Positions 17,860 to 25,934 are shown, counted from the stretch's first letter. The stretch is DNA of 64,000 nt from Veillonella infantium (GCF_002959895.1 NZ_PPDD01000008.1:62001-126000), one strand, 5' to 3'. The notes: a model not told the origin generated them from the letters alone. A program made the numbers and translations.

Positions 17860-18303
17860 TTAGCAACTTTCCAAAAATTCTTTAATCTTTGGATTAGAGC
17901 GCAATGTATCCATCTCTTCAGGAGTTAATAATTTTACCTTGTCCCGATCTTGGTTAACCAAGCAAAGGAACCCGATATAATCTCCTTTATTAGCCCGGAA
18001 TTGATGGATCGTTTTACCTGGAATTTCAATAAAATCACCAGCTTCTACATCATGGATCTCATCGCCTAATAAGACTTGACCCTTCCCACGAAATATCATA
18101 ACCATATGTGTATGTTCATGATATTCAAGCGTAGAATAACCACCTGGCAAGCATTCAAAATAGCGGAATTGGCATGGAATATCAAAGGCCCCATCGTATA
18201 AAACTTGACGTGTTACATCTTTAAAAGGGCTACCATCTTGCTTGTATACCAAGGTATCGACGCCATCCCACTTGAAATTTTCAGCATCAAACTTGCGTAT
18301 CAT
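17860..18303 (-). CDS. cupin-domain protein, function unknown
   Basis: A 147-residue single-domain cupin. Motif 1 is seen as YHEHTHMVMIFRGKG (metal-binding histidines near residues 62-66), and motif 2 as GDFIEIPGKTIHQFRAN. Such small cupins bind a divalent metal and act as isomerases, sugar-binding proteins or oxygenases; the sequence does not choose among these. It lies between the HMA protein and the DASS carrier, with terminators on both sides, so it is probably a single-gene transcript. The start ATG at 18303 has an AAAGAGG site. Confidence 0.82.
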   Translation of the reverse strand: MIRKFDAENFKWDGVDTLVYKQDGSPFKDVTRQVLYDGAFDIPCQFRYFECLPGGYSTLEYHEHTHMVMIFRGKGQVLLGDEIHDVEAGDFIEIPGKTIHQFRANKGDYIGFLCLVNQDRDKVKLLTPEEMDTLRSNPKIKEFLESC

Positions 18304-18326
18304 TTTATTACCTCTTTATGAAAAAA

Positions 18327-18357
18327 GGCTGCATCGAAACAGTGTTTCAATACAGCC
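18327..18357 (-). terminator. intrinsic terminator after the HMA gene
   Basis: A 14-base stem (18327-18340 with 18344-18357, two G-U pairs) and a run of six U residues on the minus strand, 12 bases beyond the stop at 18370. Confidence 0.9.
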
Positions 18358-18369
18358 CTATGGGTTCGA

Positions 18370-18678
18370 TTATTTGAAGAAACGTTTCAAAGTTCCTAGT
18401 AAACCATGACTATGTTCTTGTACACCATCTGCAACGCTTTCTACTTCAAAGCCTGTACGTTCAATAGCTTTTGTAATAACTTCAACAGATGCTTTTTCTG
18501 GATCAAAAGAAACAGTCGCTGTTTTCTCTGGCAAATTTACCTCTGCGCTCAAAACACCAGGTAAACCAAGGGATGCACCTTCAACAGTTTCTTTACAGTT
18601 ATTGCACATCATACCAGGTACAGTAAATACCTTTGTTACAACGCCATTATCTTCACCGCAACCACAATCTTTACACAT
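18370..18678 (-). CDS. heavy-metal-associated (HMA) domain protein, CopZ-like
   Basis: A 102-residue protein with one ferredoxin-like HMA domain (about 14-80). The metal site is in VPGMMCNNCKETVEG (GMxCxxC), the copper-chaperone pattern. A second cysteine group precedes it at the extreme N-terminus (CKDCGCG), and a His-containing tail ends in LKRFFK. It probably binds Cu(I) or another soft metal in the cytoplasm. No P-type ATPase is adjacent. It follows tatA by 14 bases and shares its transcript with pgl and tatA. Confidence 0.82.
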   Translation of the reverse strand: MCKDCGCGEDNGVVTKVFTVPGMMCNNCKETVEGASLGLPGVLSAEVNLPEKTATVSFDPEKASVEVITKAIERTGFEVESVADGVQEHSHGLLGTLKRFFK

Positions 18679-18692
18679 AGTGATACCTCCTA

Positions 18693-18935
18693 TTAATCAT
18701 TAGCTTCTTTATGTTTATCGTCGTTTTTAGCCCCTGCTGTTACGTCGATAGTAGTCGCCTTTTTAACGGCTTCTTTCGTTTCATCAACAGCTTTTTTAGG
18801 GCCCGAAATAGCATCTTTAAATTCATTGATGCCCTTACCAATAGCTTTACCTACTTCAGGTAATTTACCAGGTCCGAAGATAACTAAAGCGATCACTAAT
18901 ATAACTATTAATTCAGGTGTTCCTATAGATCCCAT
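18693..18935 (-). CDS. tatA: TatA/TatE-type twin-arginine translocase subunit
   Basis: An 80-residue protein with one N-terminal membrane helix (about 6-21), then [21 protein letters not shown], the conserved TatA hinge and amphipathic helix, and a charged lysine-rich tail. TatA forms the variable-size pore for folded Tat substrates. No tatC is in the window, so its partner must lie elsewhere. It sits 36 bases after pgl and 14 bases before the HMA gene. Confidence 0.88.
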   Translation of the reverse strand: MGSIGTPELIVILVIALVIFGPGKLPEVGKAIGKGINEFKDAISGPKKAVDETKEAVKKATTIDVTAGAKNDDKHKEAND

Positions 18936-18971
18936 ATGTATCTCCTTTATATTTACTAAAACTTACATCTT

Positions 18972-19727
18972 TTAGTGTACATCATTATAGGCAGCCTTGT
19001 CCACATACCAGGTCACAGCTTCTTGTGAAAGCACAGCACCAGGCAATGTACGACCAATGCGTTTTTCCCACGTTAAATCCTCGTAATCTTCGCGTTGGTA
19101 TAATACCTTTGTCAATGCAGTTCGCTTGCTTTCACCAGTCACAGTAAACCAGACAGCATCAGATTTTGCTAGGAAAGAAAATGTCATAGAAATGCGTTCC
19201 CATACCTTGCCATCTTCAACGGCCACTACATCTTGATCAGCTACACGCAGTGCGTGAGAGCCTGCAAATAATCCTGCCGTATGACCATCCTCGCCTAAAT
19301 CAAGCAACGCTAAATCAAGACCAGATTTTTTACATGCCTTTAGGACATTGCGAACCTCTTTTTCATATTCTTCAGCCGCTTCATGTACGGTTTTAGAATC
19401 CGTATTAATTGGCAAGAAATGAGCAGCCCCCTTTGCCTTGCATAGCAAATGAGGTTTTACGCGATTGAAGTAATTATCCTCATGCGTTTGTGGCAAGAAG
19501 CGCTCATCAGTCCACAAAAAGAATATCCGTTCCCAATTAAGGCGCTCAATATATTCAGGAGAGTTAAGTAATTCTAACAAACCATTTATAACAGTACCCC
19601 CAGTAATACCAACGATGCACGTTTCAGTATGGCTAATTTCATCATTGGTAAAATCAATAAAATCCTCCGCCAATGCTTGGACTACATCACTAGGACCGTC
19701 ATAACATTTAATTGTATCTTGAGCCAT
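18972..19727 (-). CDS. pgl: 6-phosphogluconolactonase (DevB/Pgl type)
   Basis: A 251-residue member of the glucosamine-6-phosphate isomerase/6-phosphogluconolactonase fold. GGTVINGLLELL, FFLWTDERFLPQTHEDN and LLDLGEDGHTAGLFAGS are the substrate-phosphate and active-site motifs (Asp/Glu/Arg and DGHTAS-like). The reaction is the second step of the oxidative pentose phosphate pathway. No zwf or gnd is in the window. The start ATG at 19727 follows an AGGAGG site and an 18-base palindrome, and the gene heads a three-gene unit with tatA and the HMA protein. Confidence 0.87.
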   Translation of the reverse strand: MAQDTIKCYDGPSDVVQALAEDFIDFTNDEISHTETCIVGITGGTVINGLLELLNSPEYIERLNWERIFFLWTDERFLPQTHEDNYFNRVKPHLLCKAKGAAHFLPINTDSKTVHEAAEEYEKEVRNVLKACKKSGLDLALLDLGEDGHTAGLFAGSHALRVADQDVVAVEDGKVWERISMTFSFLAKSDAVWFTVTGESKRTALTKVLYQREDYEDLTWEKRIGRTLPGAVLSQEAVTWYVDKAAYNDVH

Positions 19728-19751
19728 GTAATAATGACCTCCTAAAACTAT

Positions 19752-19769
19752 TATAATAGTACTATTATA
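19752..19769. promoter_or_regulatory. 18-base perfect palindrome overlapping a -10 box before pgl
   Basis: TATAATAGTACTATTATA reads the same on both strands. It contains the likely minus-strand -10 box (TATAAT, 19764-19769) and lies 25 bases before the pgl ATG. The position suits a repressor operator controlling pgl-tatA-HMA. The AT-richness raises the chance of coincidence. Confidence 0.5.
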
Positions 19770-19797
19770 TACACTTTTGCTTTTTTATGAAAGCAAA

Positions 19798-19833
19798 AAC
19801 CGATGTAACTCAATATATAGAGCCACATCGGTT
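19798..19833 (-). terminator. terminator after the crotonase-family gene
   Basis: A 9-base stem (19798-19806 with 19825-19833) plus an inner CTC/GAG pairing, followed by a U-rich tail on the minus strand, about 65 bases beyond the stop codon. Confidence 0.75.
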
Positions 19834-19897
19834 CGAATTATATTAGTAACTGCTTATAAAATACATGATATTTCAAGGAATTACAAGAGAATAATTA

Positions 19898-20689
19898 TTA
19901 TTTTTGACCAAATTTAGGACGACGACGTTCAGTGAATGCGCGTACCCCTTCTTTAAAGTCTTCAGAAAGCCCTAAAGAGCATTGATTTTCTACTTCAAAC
20001 TTCTTGTACTCTTCCCAACCAGATAAGAAGCTATTCCACATCATTTCTTTCATAACGCGGTAAGATTGTGCAGGACCTTTAGCTAATTTTTCAACAAGAC
20101 GTCTTGTAGCAGTTTCTAAGTCCTCAGGTTCGCAAACTTTATATACAAAGCCCCATTCTTTGCCTTTTTCTGCAGAAACAGCTTCGCCAGTCATAACGAT
20201 ATGCATAGCACGGTTCATACCAATAGAACGAGTTAACAAGAACAACCCACCTGCATCAGGAGCAAGACCTACGTTTACGAACGCTTGAATGAAGCGTACG
20301 TTATTAGCTGCCACCACAAAGTCTGCTGCTAATGCCATATTAAATGCCGCACCTGCTGCAGCACCTTGAAGGCTCATGATAACAGGTTTAGGCAAGCGTT
20401 TCATAGCCATAGAAATTTGAGCTACGAGCTCAACAATTTCAAACAAGGACTCTGTATCTCCATCGTTTACAGCGCGTTCCATTTCTGTTAAGTCGCCGCC
20501 AGCAGAGAATACTTTACCTTCTGCATTGATGAGCAAAGCACGCACACTTTCATCGTTGTGAGCCTTATCTAAGACCTCTAGGATCTCCTTACACATTTCG
20601 ATGTTAAAACCGTTCGCCACTGCGGGACGATTAAATGTCAACGTACCAATGCCGTTGTCCACTACGTACTGAATTGTATTATAAATCAT
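19898..20689 (-). CDS. enoyl-CoA hydratase/isomerase (crotonase) family protein, PaaG-like
   Basis: A 263-residue crotonase-fold protein. The oxyanion-hole segments are FSAGGDLTEME (about 60-70) and LQGAAAGAAFNMALAADF (about 104-121). Where hydratases carry a glutamate, this protein has VNVGLAPDAGGLFLLTRSIG, the aspartate-containing pattern of ring-epoxide and delta-isomerase members such as PaaG. An isomerase role is therefore likelier than hydration, but the substrate is unknown. It is a single-gene unit with a promoter at 20744-20772 and a terminator downstream. Confidence 0.82.
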   Translation of the reverse strand: MIYNTIQYVVDNGIGTLTFNRPAVANGFNIEMCKEILEVLDKAHNDESVRALLINAEGKVFSAGGDLTEMERAVNDGDTESLFEIVELVAQISMAMKRLPKPVIMSLQGAAAGAAFNMALAADFVVAANNVRFIQAFVNVGLAPDAGGLFLLTRSIGMNRAMHIVMTGEAVSAEKGKEWGFVYKVCEPEDLETATRRLVEKLAKGPAQSYRVMKEMMWNSFLSGWEEYKKFEVENQCSLGLSEDFKEGVRAFTERRRPKFGQK

Positions 20690-20743
20690 ATGAGTTCTCC
20701 TATATGAAAATCTATATTCGAAAAAATTCGATTATATATCTTT

Positions 20744-20772
20744 ATTATAGGAAAATTAAATGACGATGTAAA
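20744..20772 (-). promoter_or_regulatory. promoter of the crotonase-family gene
   Basis: TTTACA (20767-20772) and TATAAT (20744-20749) on the minus strand, spaced by 17 bases, about 55 bases before the ATG at 20689. A short inverted repeat TCGAA...TTCGA follows at 20718-20731. Confidence 0.72.
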
Positions 20773-20779
20773 TGTGAAA

Positions 20780-21766
20780 TTATTCCTTTTCACTAAACCC
20801 AATATTAAATAGATTTTCAAATTGAGTAATAGATTCTGGCAAGATAGCTTTATATTCCTTATAGAATGCTTGTAGTTCCTCAGTGGTAATTTGAATAACA
20901 TTCTTCATCTCTTCTAAATTATCAACCTTAGGTGCATATAAATAGATATAATAGCCTTTGTTTTCGTAGTCCTTGAAAGAAAGAGCATTTAACGCTGGCG
21001 CTTTAGGCCCTTTAACTTGTACAACAGCCTTTTTAACATCATTTACATCGCGGGAAATTAACTGACACTCAATTTTTACAGTCGTTGATTTATTAGCAAT
21101 GGAGTTCGAAAGAAGATAATAGCCTTTTACAATTTGAATGTAAGAAATTACTAACTCCTCCAATTCAAAATCGGGTAAATTCTCTATTACATTATTCGCT
21201 ATACTTAAATTAATATCATAGTAATTTTTACCAGATAATTTATTAAACACAAATTTAGAGTATTCGGTGATAGCTGGATATTGTAATCGCTGAACAATTC
21301 CACCTCTTGCACGATTAAACGATGCTTTTATCTGACCAGGTACTTCAAGCTCGAATTCATAAGCTTCAACAGGTAAAATCGCACCTATATCTAACTCTCT
21401 ATTTAAATAGGCCTTAGCAGGATTTTTTACTCTACAAATCCAATACACACCATTTAGGTCTCGCGTCCAAAACAGATCATTTACACGAGCGTCTTTAAAT
21501 ATCTTTAAAGCTGGATTTAATCGTCGATTTTGTCCATGTACATACTCTACTACGGTATCATAAAACGCAGAGTAGTCATCAGATTTAAAATCAACACAAC
21601 TCCAACCTATAGCTAAAAATTGAGCCTTACCTTGAGCTTTCTCATCATCAGTAAATTCATTTTTACCATTTAAACAGAAATCAATTAACTCCTTCCTATG
21701 ATCTGTAGCTGTTTTTAAGTTAATCCTCGTAACATAAACCTTTTCATCTGAGTTATTATTTTCCAT
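20780..21766 (-). CDS. unknown protein with EVE-like N-terminal and PD-(D/E)XK-like C-terminal features
   Basis: Not recognised as a named protein (328 residues). The N-terminal half holds FLAIGWSCVDF (50-60) and DLFWTRDLNGVYWICRV (97-113), reminiscent of EVE/PUA-like modules that read modified bases. The C-terminal half holds LEELVISYIQIVKGYYL (202-218), IECQLISRD (232-240) and AVVQVKG (247-253), which resembles the core of Mrr-like PD-(D/E)XK nucleases with a Q-x-K final motif. If so it would be a solitary modification-dependent nuclease. No methylase or helicase is adjacent. Codon use looks more AT-rich than in the ribosomal neighbours. The function is an inference only. Confidence 0.5.
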   Translation of the reverse strand: MENNNSDEKVYVTRINLKTATDHRKELIDFCLNGKNEFTDDEKAQGKAQFLAIGWSCVDFKSDDYSAFYDTVVEYVHGQNRRLNPALKIFKDARVNDLFWTRDLNGVYWICRVKNPAKAYLNRELDIGAILPVEAYEFELEVPGQIKASFNRARGGIVQRLQYPAITEYSKFVFNKLSGKNYYDINLSIANNVIENLPDFELEELVISYIQIVKGYYLLSNSIANKSTTVKIECQLISRDVNDVKKAVVQVKGPKAPALNALSFKDYENKGYYIYLYAPKVDNLEEMKNVIQITTEELQAFYKEYKAILPESITQFENLFNIGFSEKE

Positions 21767-21826
21767 ACTGTTTCCCCTTTACAAACAAAATATATTTACA
21801 CTATACCATAAATTAAACACAAAAAA

Positions 21827-21853
21827 ACACCTGCAGACATTGTCTGCAGGTGT
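21827..21853 (-). terminator. intrinsic terminator after rpsI
   Basis: A perfect 13-base inverted repeat (21827-21839 with 21841-21853) and a seven-base U run on the minus strand, 21 bases beyond the rpsI stop. Confidence 0.93.
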
Positions 21854-21873
21854 AATAACCTGTTTTCCAAATA

Positions 21874-22266
21874 TTAACGTTTGGAGAATTGGCTTGCTTT
21901 GCGGGCTTTTTTAAGACCGTATTTTTTACGTTCTTTCATACGTGGGTCACGAGTCAAGAAGCCAGCTTTTTTCAAAGATTGACGAAGTTCGCCATCTACG
22001 TCCAATAACGCACGGGAAATACCGTGACGAATTGCACCAGCTTGACCGGAAGGACCGCCACCAGCTACAGTTGCGATTACATCGTATTGTTCAACTGTGT
22101 TAGTCAAGTTCAAAGGTTGTTTTACGATCAATTCCAAAGTTTGGCGACCGAAATAATCATTAAGTTCACGTTTGTTAACAGTGATTTTACCTGTGCCCGG
22201 TACCAGACGAACTCTAGCAACGGAAGATTTTCTACGACCAGTGCCGTAATATTGTGCTACTGCCAT
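21874..22266 (-). CDS. rpsI: 30S ribosomal protein S9
   Basis: S9, 130 residues, with the typical opening [16 protein letters not shown] and the basic C-terminal tail [17 protein letters not shown] that reaches the P-site t[21 protein letters not shown] is the central family motif. It is co-transcribed 20 bases after rplM and closed by a strong terminator. In many Firmicutes this pair follows truA; here it lies about 14 kb away. Confidence 0.98.
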   Translation of the reverse strand: MAVAQYYGTGRRKSSVARVRLVPGTGKITVNKRELNDYFGRQTLELIVKQPLNLTNTVEQYDVIATVAGGGPSGQAGAIRHGISRALLDVDGELRQSLKKAGFLTRDPRMKERKKYGLKKARKASQFSKR

Positions 22267-22286
22267 TATATGTTCCTCCCTCTAGA

Positions 22287-22727
22287 TTATCGTACGGAAA
22301 TTTCTAAAACTTCTGGTTTTTGAGCTGCATGTGGATGCTCAGGACCAGCGTATACGTTTAATTTACGGTATTGTTGTGCACCCAATTTGTTTTTTGGAAG
22401 CATACCACGAACTGCCATTTCAACAACACGTTCAGGTTGTTTTTCAAGCATCATGGACAATTTAGTGAAACGGGAACCACCTGGGTAACCAGAGTGACGG
22501 AAGTATTCCTTTTGTTCCAATTTTTTACCAGTTACACGAATTTTTTCTGCGTTTACAACGATCACATGGTCACCAGTGTCTACGTGTGGTGTGAAAGTTG
22601 GTTTATTTTTGCCCCGAAGAACTTTTGCAACTTCGGCAGCAAGGCGTCCTAAAGTTTTACCTTCAGCGTCAACAACATACCATTTCCGTTCGATTGTGTT
22701 CGGATTGGCCATAAATGTAGTTTTCAT
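22287..22727 (-). CDS. rplM: 50S ribosomal protein L13
   Basis: L13, 146 residues. [21 protein letters not shown] at the N-terminus and [19 protein letters not shown] near residue 105 are family signatures. ATG 22727 is preceded by GGAGG at nine bases. A leader of about 90 bases with a possible small stem separates it from its promoter, as expected for an autoregulated ribosomal operon, though no known leader motif could be confirmed. Confidence 0.98.
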   Translation of the reverse strand: MKTTFMANPNTIERKWYVVDAEGKTLGRLAAEVAKVLRGKNKPTFTPHVDTGDHVIVVNAEKIRVTGKKLEQKEYFRHSGYPGGSRFTKLSMMLEKQPERVVEMAVRGMLPKNKLGAQQYRKLNVYAGPEHPHAAQKPEVLEISVR

Positions 22728-22823
22728 GCTGCATATCCTCCTAATAACGTCATAATTCTACCAAAATCAGCTTGTCCTTTGCTTCCGGGGCTAATGGAAA
22801 CACGACTAAAGCTTACTCAAAAT

Positions 22824-22852
22824 AGTATACAGATTTTGGTGTTCTATGTCAA
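22824..22852 (-). promoter_or_regulatory. promoter of rplM-rpsI
   Basis: TTGACA (22847-22852) and TATACT (22824-22829) on the minus strand with 17-base spacing; near-consensus. Confidence 0.88.
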
Positions 22853-22901
22853 TTGTTTTTTACACTGTTATAGCCCATTAACAGTGATATGTCATAAAGA
22901 A

Positions 22902-22927
22902 AAAACCACCCAATTCTGAGTGGTTTT
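22902..22927 (-). terminator. intrinsic terminator after rpsD
   Basis: A 10-base stem with one G-U pair (22902-22911 with 22918-22927), U tract on the minus strand, 15 bases beyond the rpsD stop. Confidence 0.88.
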
Positions 22928-22942
22928 CCCATAAGCGCCAAA

Positions 22943-23530
22943 TTATTTGGAGTACAATTCGACGATAAGTGTTTCGTTAACTTCGATAGGAAGTTCTTCA
23001 CGTTGAGGAAGACGAGTGAATGTAGCTTTGAAGCCTTCCAAGTCTTTTTCAATGTAAGGAAGTTCGAAAGAACGAAGTTCTTGGAAGTTAGTTTTGAACA
23101 TTTCGTTGTCACGAGATGCTTCGCGCAATTCGATTACATCGCCTGGTTTGCAGGAGAAGGAAGGAATGTCTACGCGACGACCGTTTACCAAGATGTGGCC
23201 ATGGTTTACCATTTGACGAGCTTGACGAATGGAGTTACCGAAGCCGATGCGATATACAAGGTTATCAAGACGTTGTTCCAAAAGGATCAACATGTTTTGA
23301 CCTGTAACACCTTGCATTTTTTTCGCTTTATCATAATAGCGTACGAACTGGCGTTCTAGCAAGTTGTAGTAAGCTTTAACTTTTTGTTTTTCTAATAATT
23401 GTGTGCCATACTCAGACATTTTTTTCTGACGTTGGTCTTTTTTGACGCGATTCAAGGCTTTTGCGTGACCGAATACGTTCACACCAAAGCGACGACAAAG
23501 TTTGAATCGAGCCTCTCTTCTCGTTGCCAT
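22943..23530 (-). CDS. rpsD: 30S ribosomal protein S4
   Basis: S4, 195 residues, an early-binding small-subunit assembly protein. The S4 RNA-binding domain is at about residues 87-150 ([21 protein letters not shown] followed by [17 protein letters not shown]). The N-terminus ([18 protein letters not shown]) has only one of the cysteines of the zinc-type S4, so it is probably the zinc-independent form. It is transcribed alone, outside the alpha cluster, from a near-consensus promoter with a short leader. Confidence 0.97.
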   Translation of the reverse strand: MATRREARFKLCRRFGVNVFGHAKALNRVKKDQRQKKMSEYGTQLLEKQKVKAYYNLLERQFVRYYDKAKKMQGVTGQNMLILLEQRLDNLVYRIGFGNSIRQARQMVNHGHILVNGRRVDIPSFSCKPGDVIELREASRDNEMFKTNFQELRSFELPYIEKDLEGFKATFTRLPQREELPIEVNETLIVELYSK

Positions 23531-23589
23531 GTGATTATCACCTCATAAGATTAATATAAACCTGTACCTACACAGAATGGTACCCATGT

Positions 23590-23618
23590 ATAATATCATT
23601 TTCATTTACTTATGTCAA
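23590..23618 (-). promoter_or_regulatory. promoter of rpsD
   Basis: TTGACA (23613-23618) and TATTAT (23590-23595) on the minus strand, spaced by 17 bases, about 60 bases upstream of the ATG. Confidence 0.87.
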
Positions 23619-23760
23619 TTATTGATAATTGTGAAAGTCATTGAAATAAGTGCATAATCGCATTTATTTATCACGATTTTTTACGATAATATTGCCCACT
23701 ATATCGATTGTGCATGATTCATCATATTTTATAGATTTAGATGAAAAAACAATTATAGTA

Positions 23761-23769
23761 TGCTACAAT
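23761..23769 (+). promoter_or_regulatory. extended -10 promoter of the LysR gene
   Basis: TGCTACAAT on the plus strand, 59 bases before the LysR ATG. No clear -35 box is present. Confidence 0.55.
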
Positions 23770-23827
23770 ATGAGTAAGAAAGGTAATAGGTATCATTGGA
23801 GTTTTATGTCAATATTGGGGGAATACT

Positions 23828-24727
23828 ATGAAAGAGTTACCTACAATGCAAGAGCTACAAAGTTTTATTACCTATAATAAAACAGGAAGCTTTACATTAG
23901 CTGCACAATCTATGAATATTACACAATCAGCTTTCAGCGCTCAAATGAAAAAATTAGAGCGTCTAGTTGGTGTGAAATTAATATCCCGCTCTACAAGAGG
24001 TAGCCGTTTGACGCCTGAAGGCGAGTTATTCCTACCAGAAGCAGAGCAAGTTCTTGACACATTGGAACGCGCTATCCAATCGATTCGTTTAGCCAGCAAG
24101 GTAGAGCGTCCAATATTAAATATTGGTGTATTACGTAGTTTAGGTGATATCCGCCTCAATGGCTATGTATCTCACTTCTTCCAAAACCATCCTGAGTTTT
24201 CAGTTAGCATTTACGACATGGAAGAAGAAGAATTGATGCTCGACTTACGCGAAAATCGTATCGACATCGCTCTCCTCTACTTACCAAACAACAAAGATAT
24301 GTCAGCCTATGAATCTACGGCCCTTCGGGAGGACGAATTCGTATACTATGCTCCAAACATTATCGATGGTATGGAAGTTGCTAGTTTGAAAGCAATTCAG
24401 CAACAACCGTTGCTTATGTATCCACCTAAGTACTTTATGTATCGCACATTGAAAAACTATGTGGGTAACGGCCAACAAAACCTACATATTAGAGGCAGCC
24501 GTTTATCCAACCCATATACAATGATCGACTACTGCAAAAAAAATAAATCCGGCTGCATCGTAGCACGCCAAATCTTAAATTCTTTAAATATCAATGATGG
24601 CTTCATACCTTTAGAAAAACCATTTAAACTACAAGTGTGCTTCGCATTCAAGAAGAATAACTCTAAATCTGAAACAATGCATACCTTCATGGACTATGTA
24701 CAAAGCGAATCACCAGCACGTTTATAA
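23828..24727 (+). CDS. LysR-family transcriptional regulator
   Basis: A 299-residue regulator with an N-terminal winged helix-turn-helix (about residues 7-65; GSFTLAAQSMNITQSAFSAQ, then LVGVKLISRSTRGSRLTPEG) and a C-terminal periplasmic-binding-type effector domain (about 93-295). One of only two plus-strand genes here. It diverges from rpsD. The next gene on the same strand encodes a YnfA-family protein, but a terminator and a separate promoter lie between them. The effector and targets are unknown. The start ATG has GGGGGAA upstream. Confidence 0.92.
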   Translation: MKELPTMQELQSFITYNKTGSFTLAAQSMNITQSAFSAQMKKLERLVGVKLISRSTRGSRLTPEGELFLPEAEQVLDTLERAIQSIRLASKVERPILNIGVLRSLGDIRLNGYVSHFFQNHPEFSVSIYDMEEEELMLDLRENRIDIALLYLPNNKDMSAYESTALREDEFVYYAPNIIDGMEVASLKAIQQQPLLMYPPKYFMYRTLKNYVGNGQQNLHIRGSRLSNPYTMIDYCKKNKSGCIVARQILNSLNINDGFIPLEKPFKLQVCFAFKKNNSKSETMHTFMDYVQSESPARL

Positions 24728-24737
24728 GAACGACTCA

Positions 24738-24771
24738 AAGCCTGTACACAAATACGTGTACAGGCTTTTTT
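24738..24771 (+). terminator. intrinsic terminator after the LysR gene
   Basis: A 12-base perfect stem (24738-24749 with 24756-24767) ending in six T residues on the plus strand. Confidence 0.93.
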
Positions 24772-24772
24772 A

Positions 24773-24801
24773 TTGCCCTCTACCGCAACAAGTTATAAAA
24801 T
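24773..24801 (+). promoter_or_regulatory. possible promoter of the YnfA-family gene
   Basis: TTGCCC (24773-24778) and TAAAAT (24796-24801), spaced by 17 bases, 35 bases before the ATG at 24837. Confidence 0.6.
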
Positions 24802-24836
24802 AGAGAATAGATTTCAATTAATATTGTGAGGTTATT

Positions 24837-25160
24837 ATGCTATTATCTATTTTCTTCTTTATATTGGCTGGTTTAGCCGAAATTGGTGGCGGTTATTTAG
24901 TATGGCTGTATATGCGTGACGATAAAAGTCCTGTCTATTTACTGGCTGGTGCCATCATCCTATTTTTATACGGCATCATCCCTACCTTCCAACCGGAAGC
25001 AAGCTTCGGCAAAGTTTACGCAGCCTATGGTGGCGTATTTATCGCCCTCTCCATCCTATGGGGTTGGCTCATCGATGGTTTACGACCAGACACATATGAT
25101 ATCATCGGCGGTCTTGTATGTCTTGTGGGTGTTTATATCATCATGTACGCGCCACGTTAA
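24837..25160 (+). CDS. YnfA-family (UPF0060) small membrane protein
   Basis: A 107-residue protein with four membrane segments. The family motifs [17 protein letters not shown] (about 11-27) and [19 protein letters not shown] are complete. YnfA proteins are related to small multidrug-resistance transporters, but their substrate is uncertain. It ends just before the tRNA array, which is transcribed towards it on the other strand. GTGAGGTT precedes the ATG. Confidence 0.88.
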   Translation: MLLSIFFFILAGLAEIGGGYLVWLYMRDDKSPVYLLAGAIILFLYGIIPTFQPEASFGKVYAAYGGVFIALSILWGWLIDGLRPDTYDIIGGLVCLVGVYIIMYAPR

Positions 25161-25183
25161 TATGTCTTGTTTACTATAACAAA

Positions 25184-25209
25184 AAGCGGTCATCTGAAGA
25201 TGACCGCTT
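25184..25209 (-). terminator. terminator of the tRNA array
   Basis: An 11-12 base GC-rich stem (25184-25195 with 25198-25209) followed by U residues on the minus strand, directly after the last tRNA-Val. Confidence 0.9.
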
Positions 25210-25213
25210 ACGT

Positions 25214-25289
<76 letters not shown>

Positions 25290-25292
25290 ATG

Positions 25293-25367
25293 TGGTGACC
25301 CGTCCGGGAATCGAACCCGGGATACCGCCGTGAAAGGGCGGTGTCTTAACCGCTTGACCAACGGGCC
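25293..25367 (-). tRNA. tRNA-Glu (anticodon TTC), distal copy
   Basis: 75 bases with encoded CCA; anticodon loop CTTTCAC between a six-pair CG-rich stem. Matches the copy at 25619-25693. Confidence 0.95.
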
Positions 25368-25376
25368 ATATGAAAT

Positions 25377-25452
25377 TGGCTCCTCGAGTAGGACTCGAAC
25401 CTACGACCGATCGGTTAACAGCCGATTGCTCTACCAACTGAGCTATCGAGGA
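25377..25452 (-). tRNA. tRNA-Asn (anticodon GTT), distal copy
   Basis: 76 bases with encoded CCA; anticodon loop CTGTTAA, acceptor stem TCCTCGA/TCGAGGA. Matches the copy at 25779-25854. Confidence 0.96.
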
Positions 25453-25459
25453 ACATTAA

Positions 25460-25534
25460 TGGAGCGGGAAACGAGATTCGAACTCGCGACCCCCGCCTTG
25501 GCAAGGCGGTGCTCTACCGCTGAGCTATTCCCGC
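25460..25534 (-). tRNA. tRNA-Gly (anticodon GCC), distal copy
   Basis: 75 bases with encoded CCA; anticodon loop TTGCCAA, acceptor stem GCGGGAA/TTCCCGC. Matches the copy at 25860-25934. Confidence 0.96.
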
Positions 25535-25537
25535 ATG

Positions 25538-25613
<76 letters not shown>

Positions 25614-25618
25614 ATATG

Positions 25619-25693
25619 TGGTGACCCGTCCGGGAATCGAACCCGGGATACCGCCGTGAAAGGGCGGTGTCTTAACCGCTTGACCAACGGGCC
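25619..25693 (-). tRNA. tRNA-Glu (anticodon TTC), proximal copy
   Basis: Same sequence as 25293-25367; CCA encoded. Confidence 0.95.
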
Positions 25694-25697
25694 AGAA

Positions 25698-25773
25698 TGG
25701 TGACTCACCCGCGACTCGAACGCGGGACACCCTGATTAAAAGTCAGGTGCTCTGCCAACTGAGCTAGTGAGTC
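25698..25773 (-). tRNA. tRNA-Lys (anticodon TTT)
   Basis: 76 bases with encoded CCA; anticodon loop CTTTTAA, acceptor stem TGACTCAC/GTGAGTCA. The only single-copy member of the array. Confidence 0.95.
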
Positions 25774-25778
25774 ATAAA

Positions 25779-25854
25779 TGGCTCCTCGAGTAGGACTCGA
25801 ACCTACGACCGATCGGTTAACAGCCGATTGCTCTACCAACTGAGCTATCGAGGA
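25779..25854 (-). tRNA. tRNA-Asn (anticodon GTT), proximal copy
   Basis: Same sequence as 25377-25452; CCA encoded. Confidence 0.96.
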
Positions 25855-25859
25855 ATGTA

Positions 25860-25934
25860 TGGAGCGGGAAACGAGATTCGAACTCGCGACCCCCGCCTTG
25901 GCAAGGCGGTGCTCTACCGCTGAGCTATTCCCGC
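25860..25934 (-). tRNA. tRNA-Gly (anticodon GCC), proximal copy
   Basis: Same sequence as 25460-25534; CCA encoded. First tRNA of the transcript. Confidence 0.96.
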
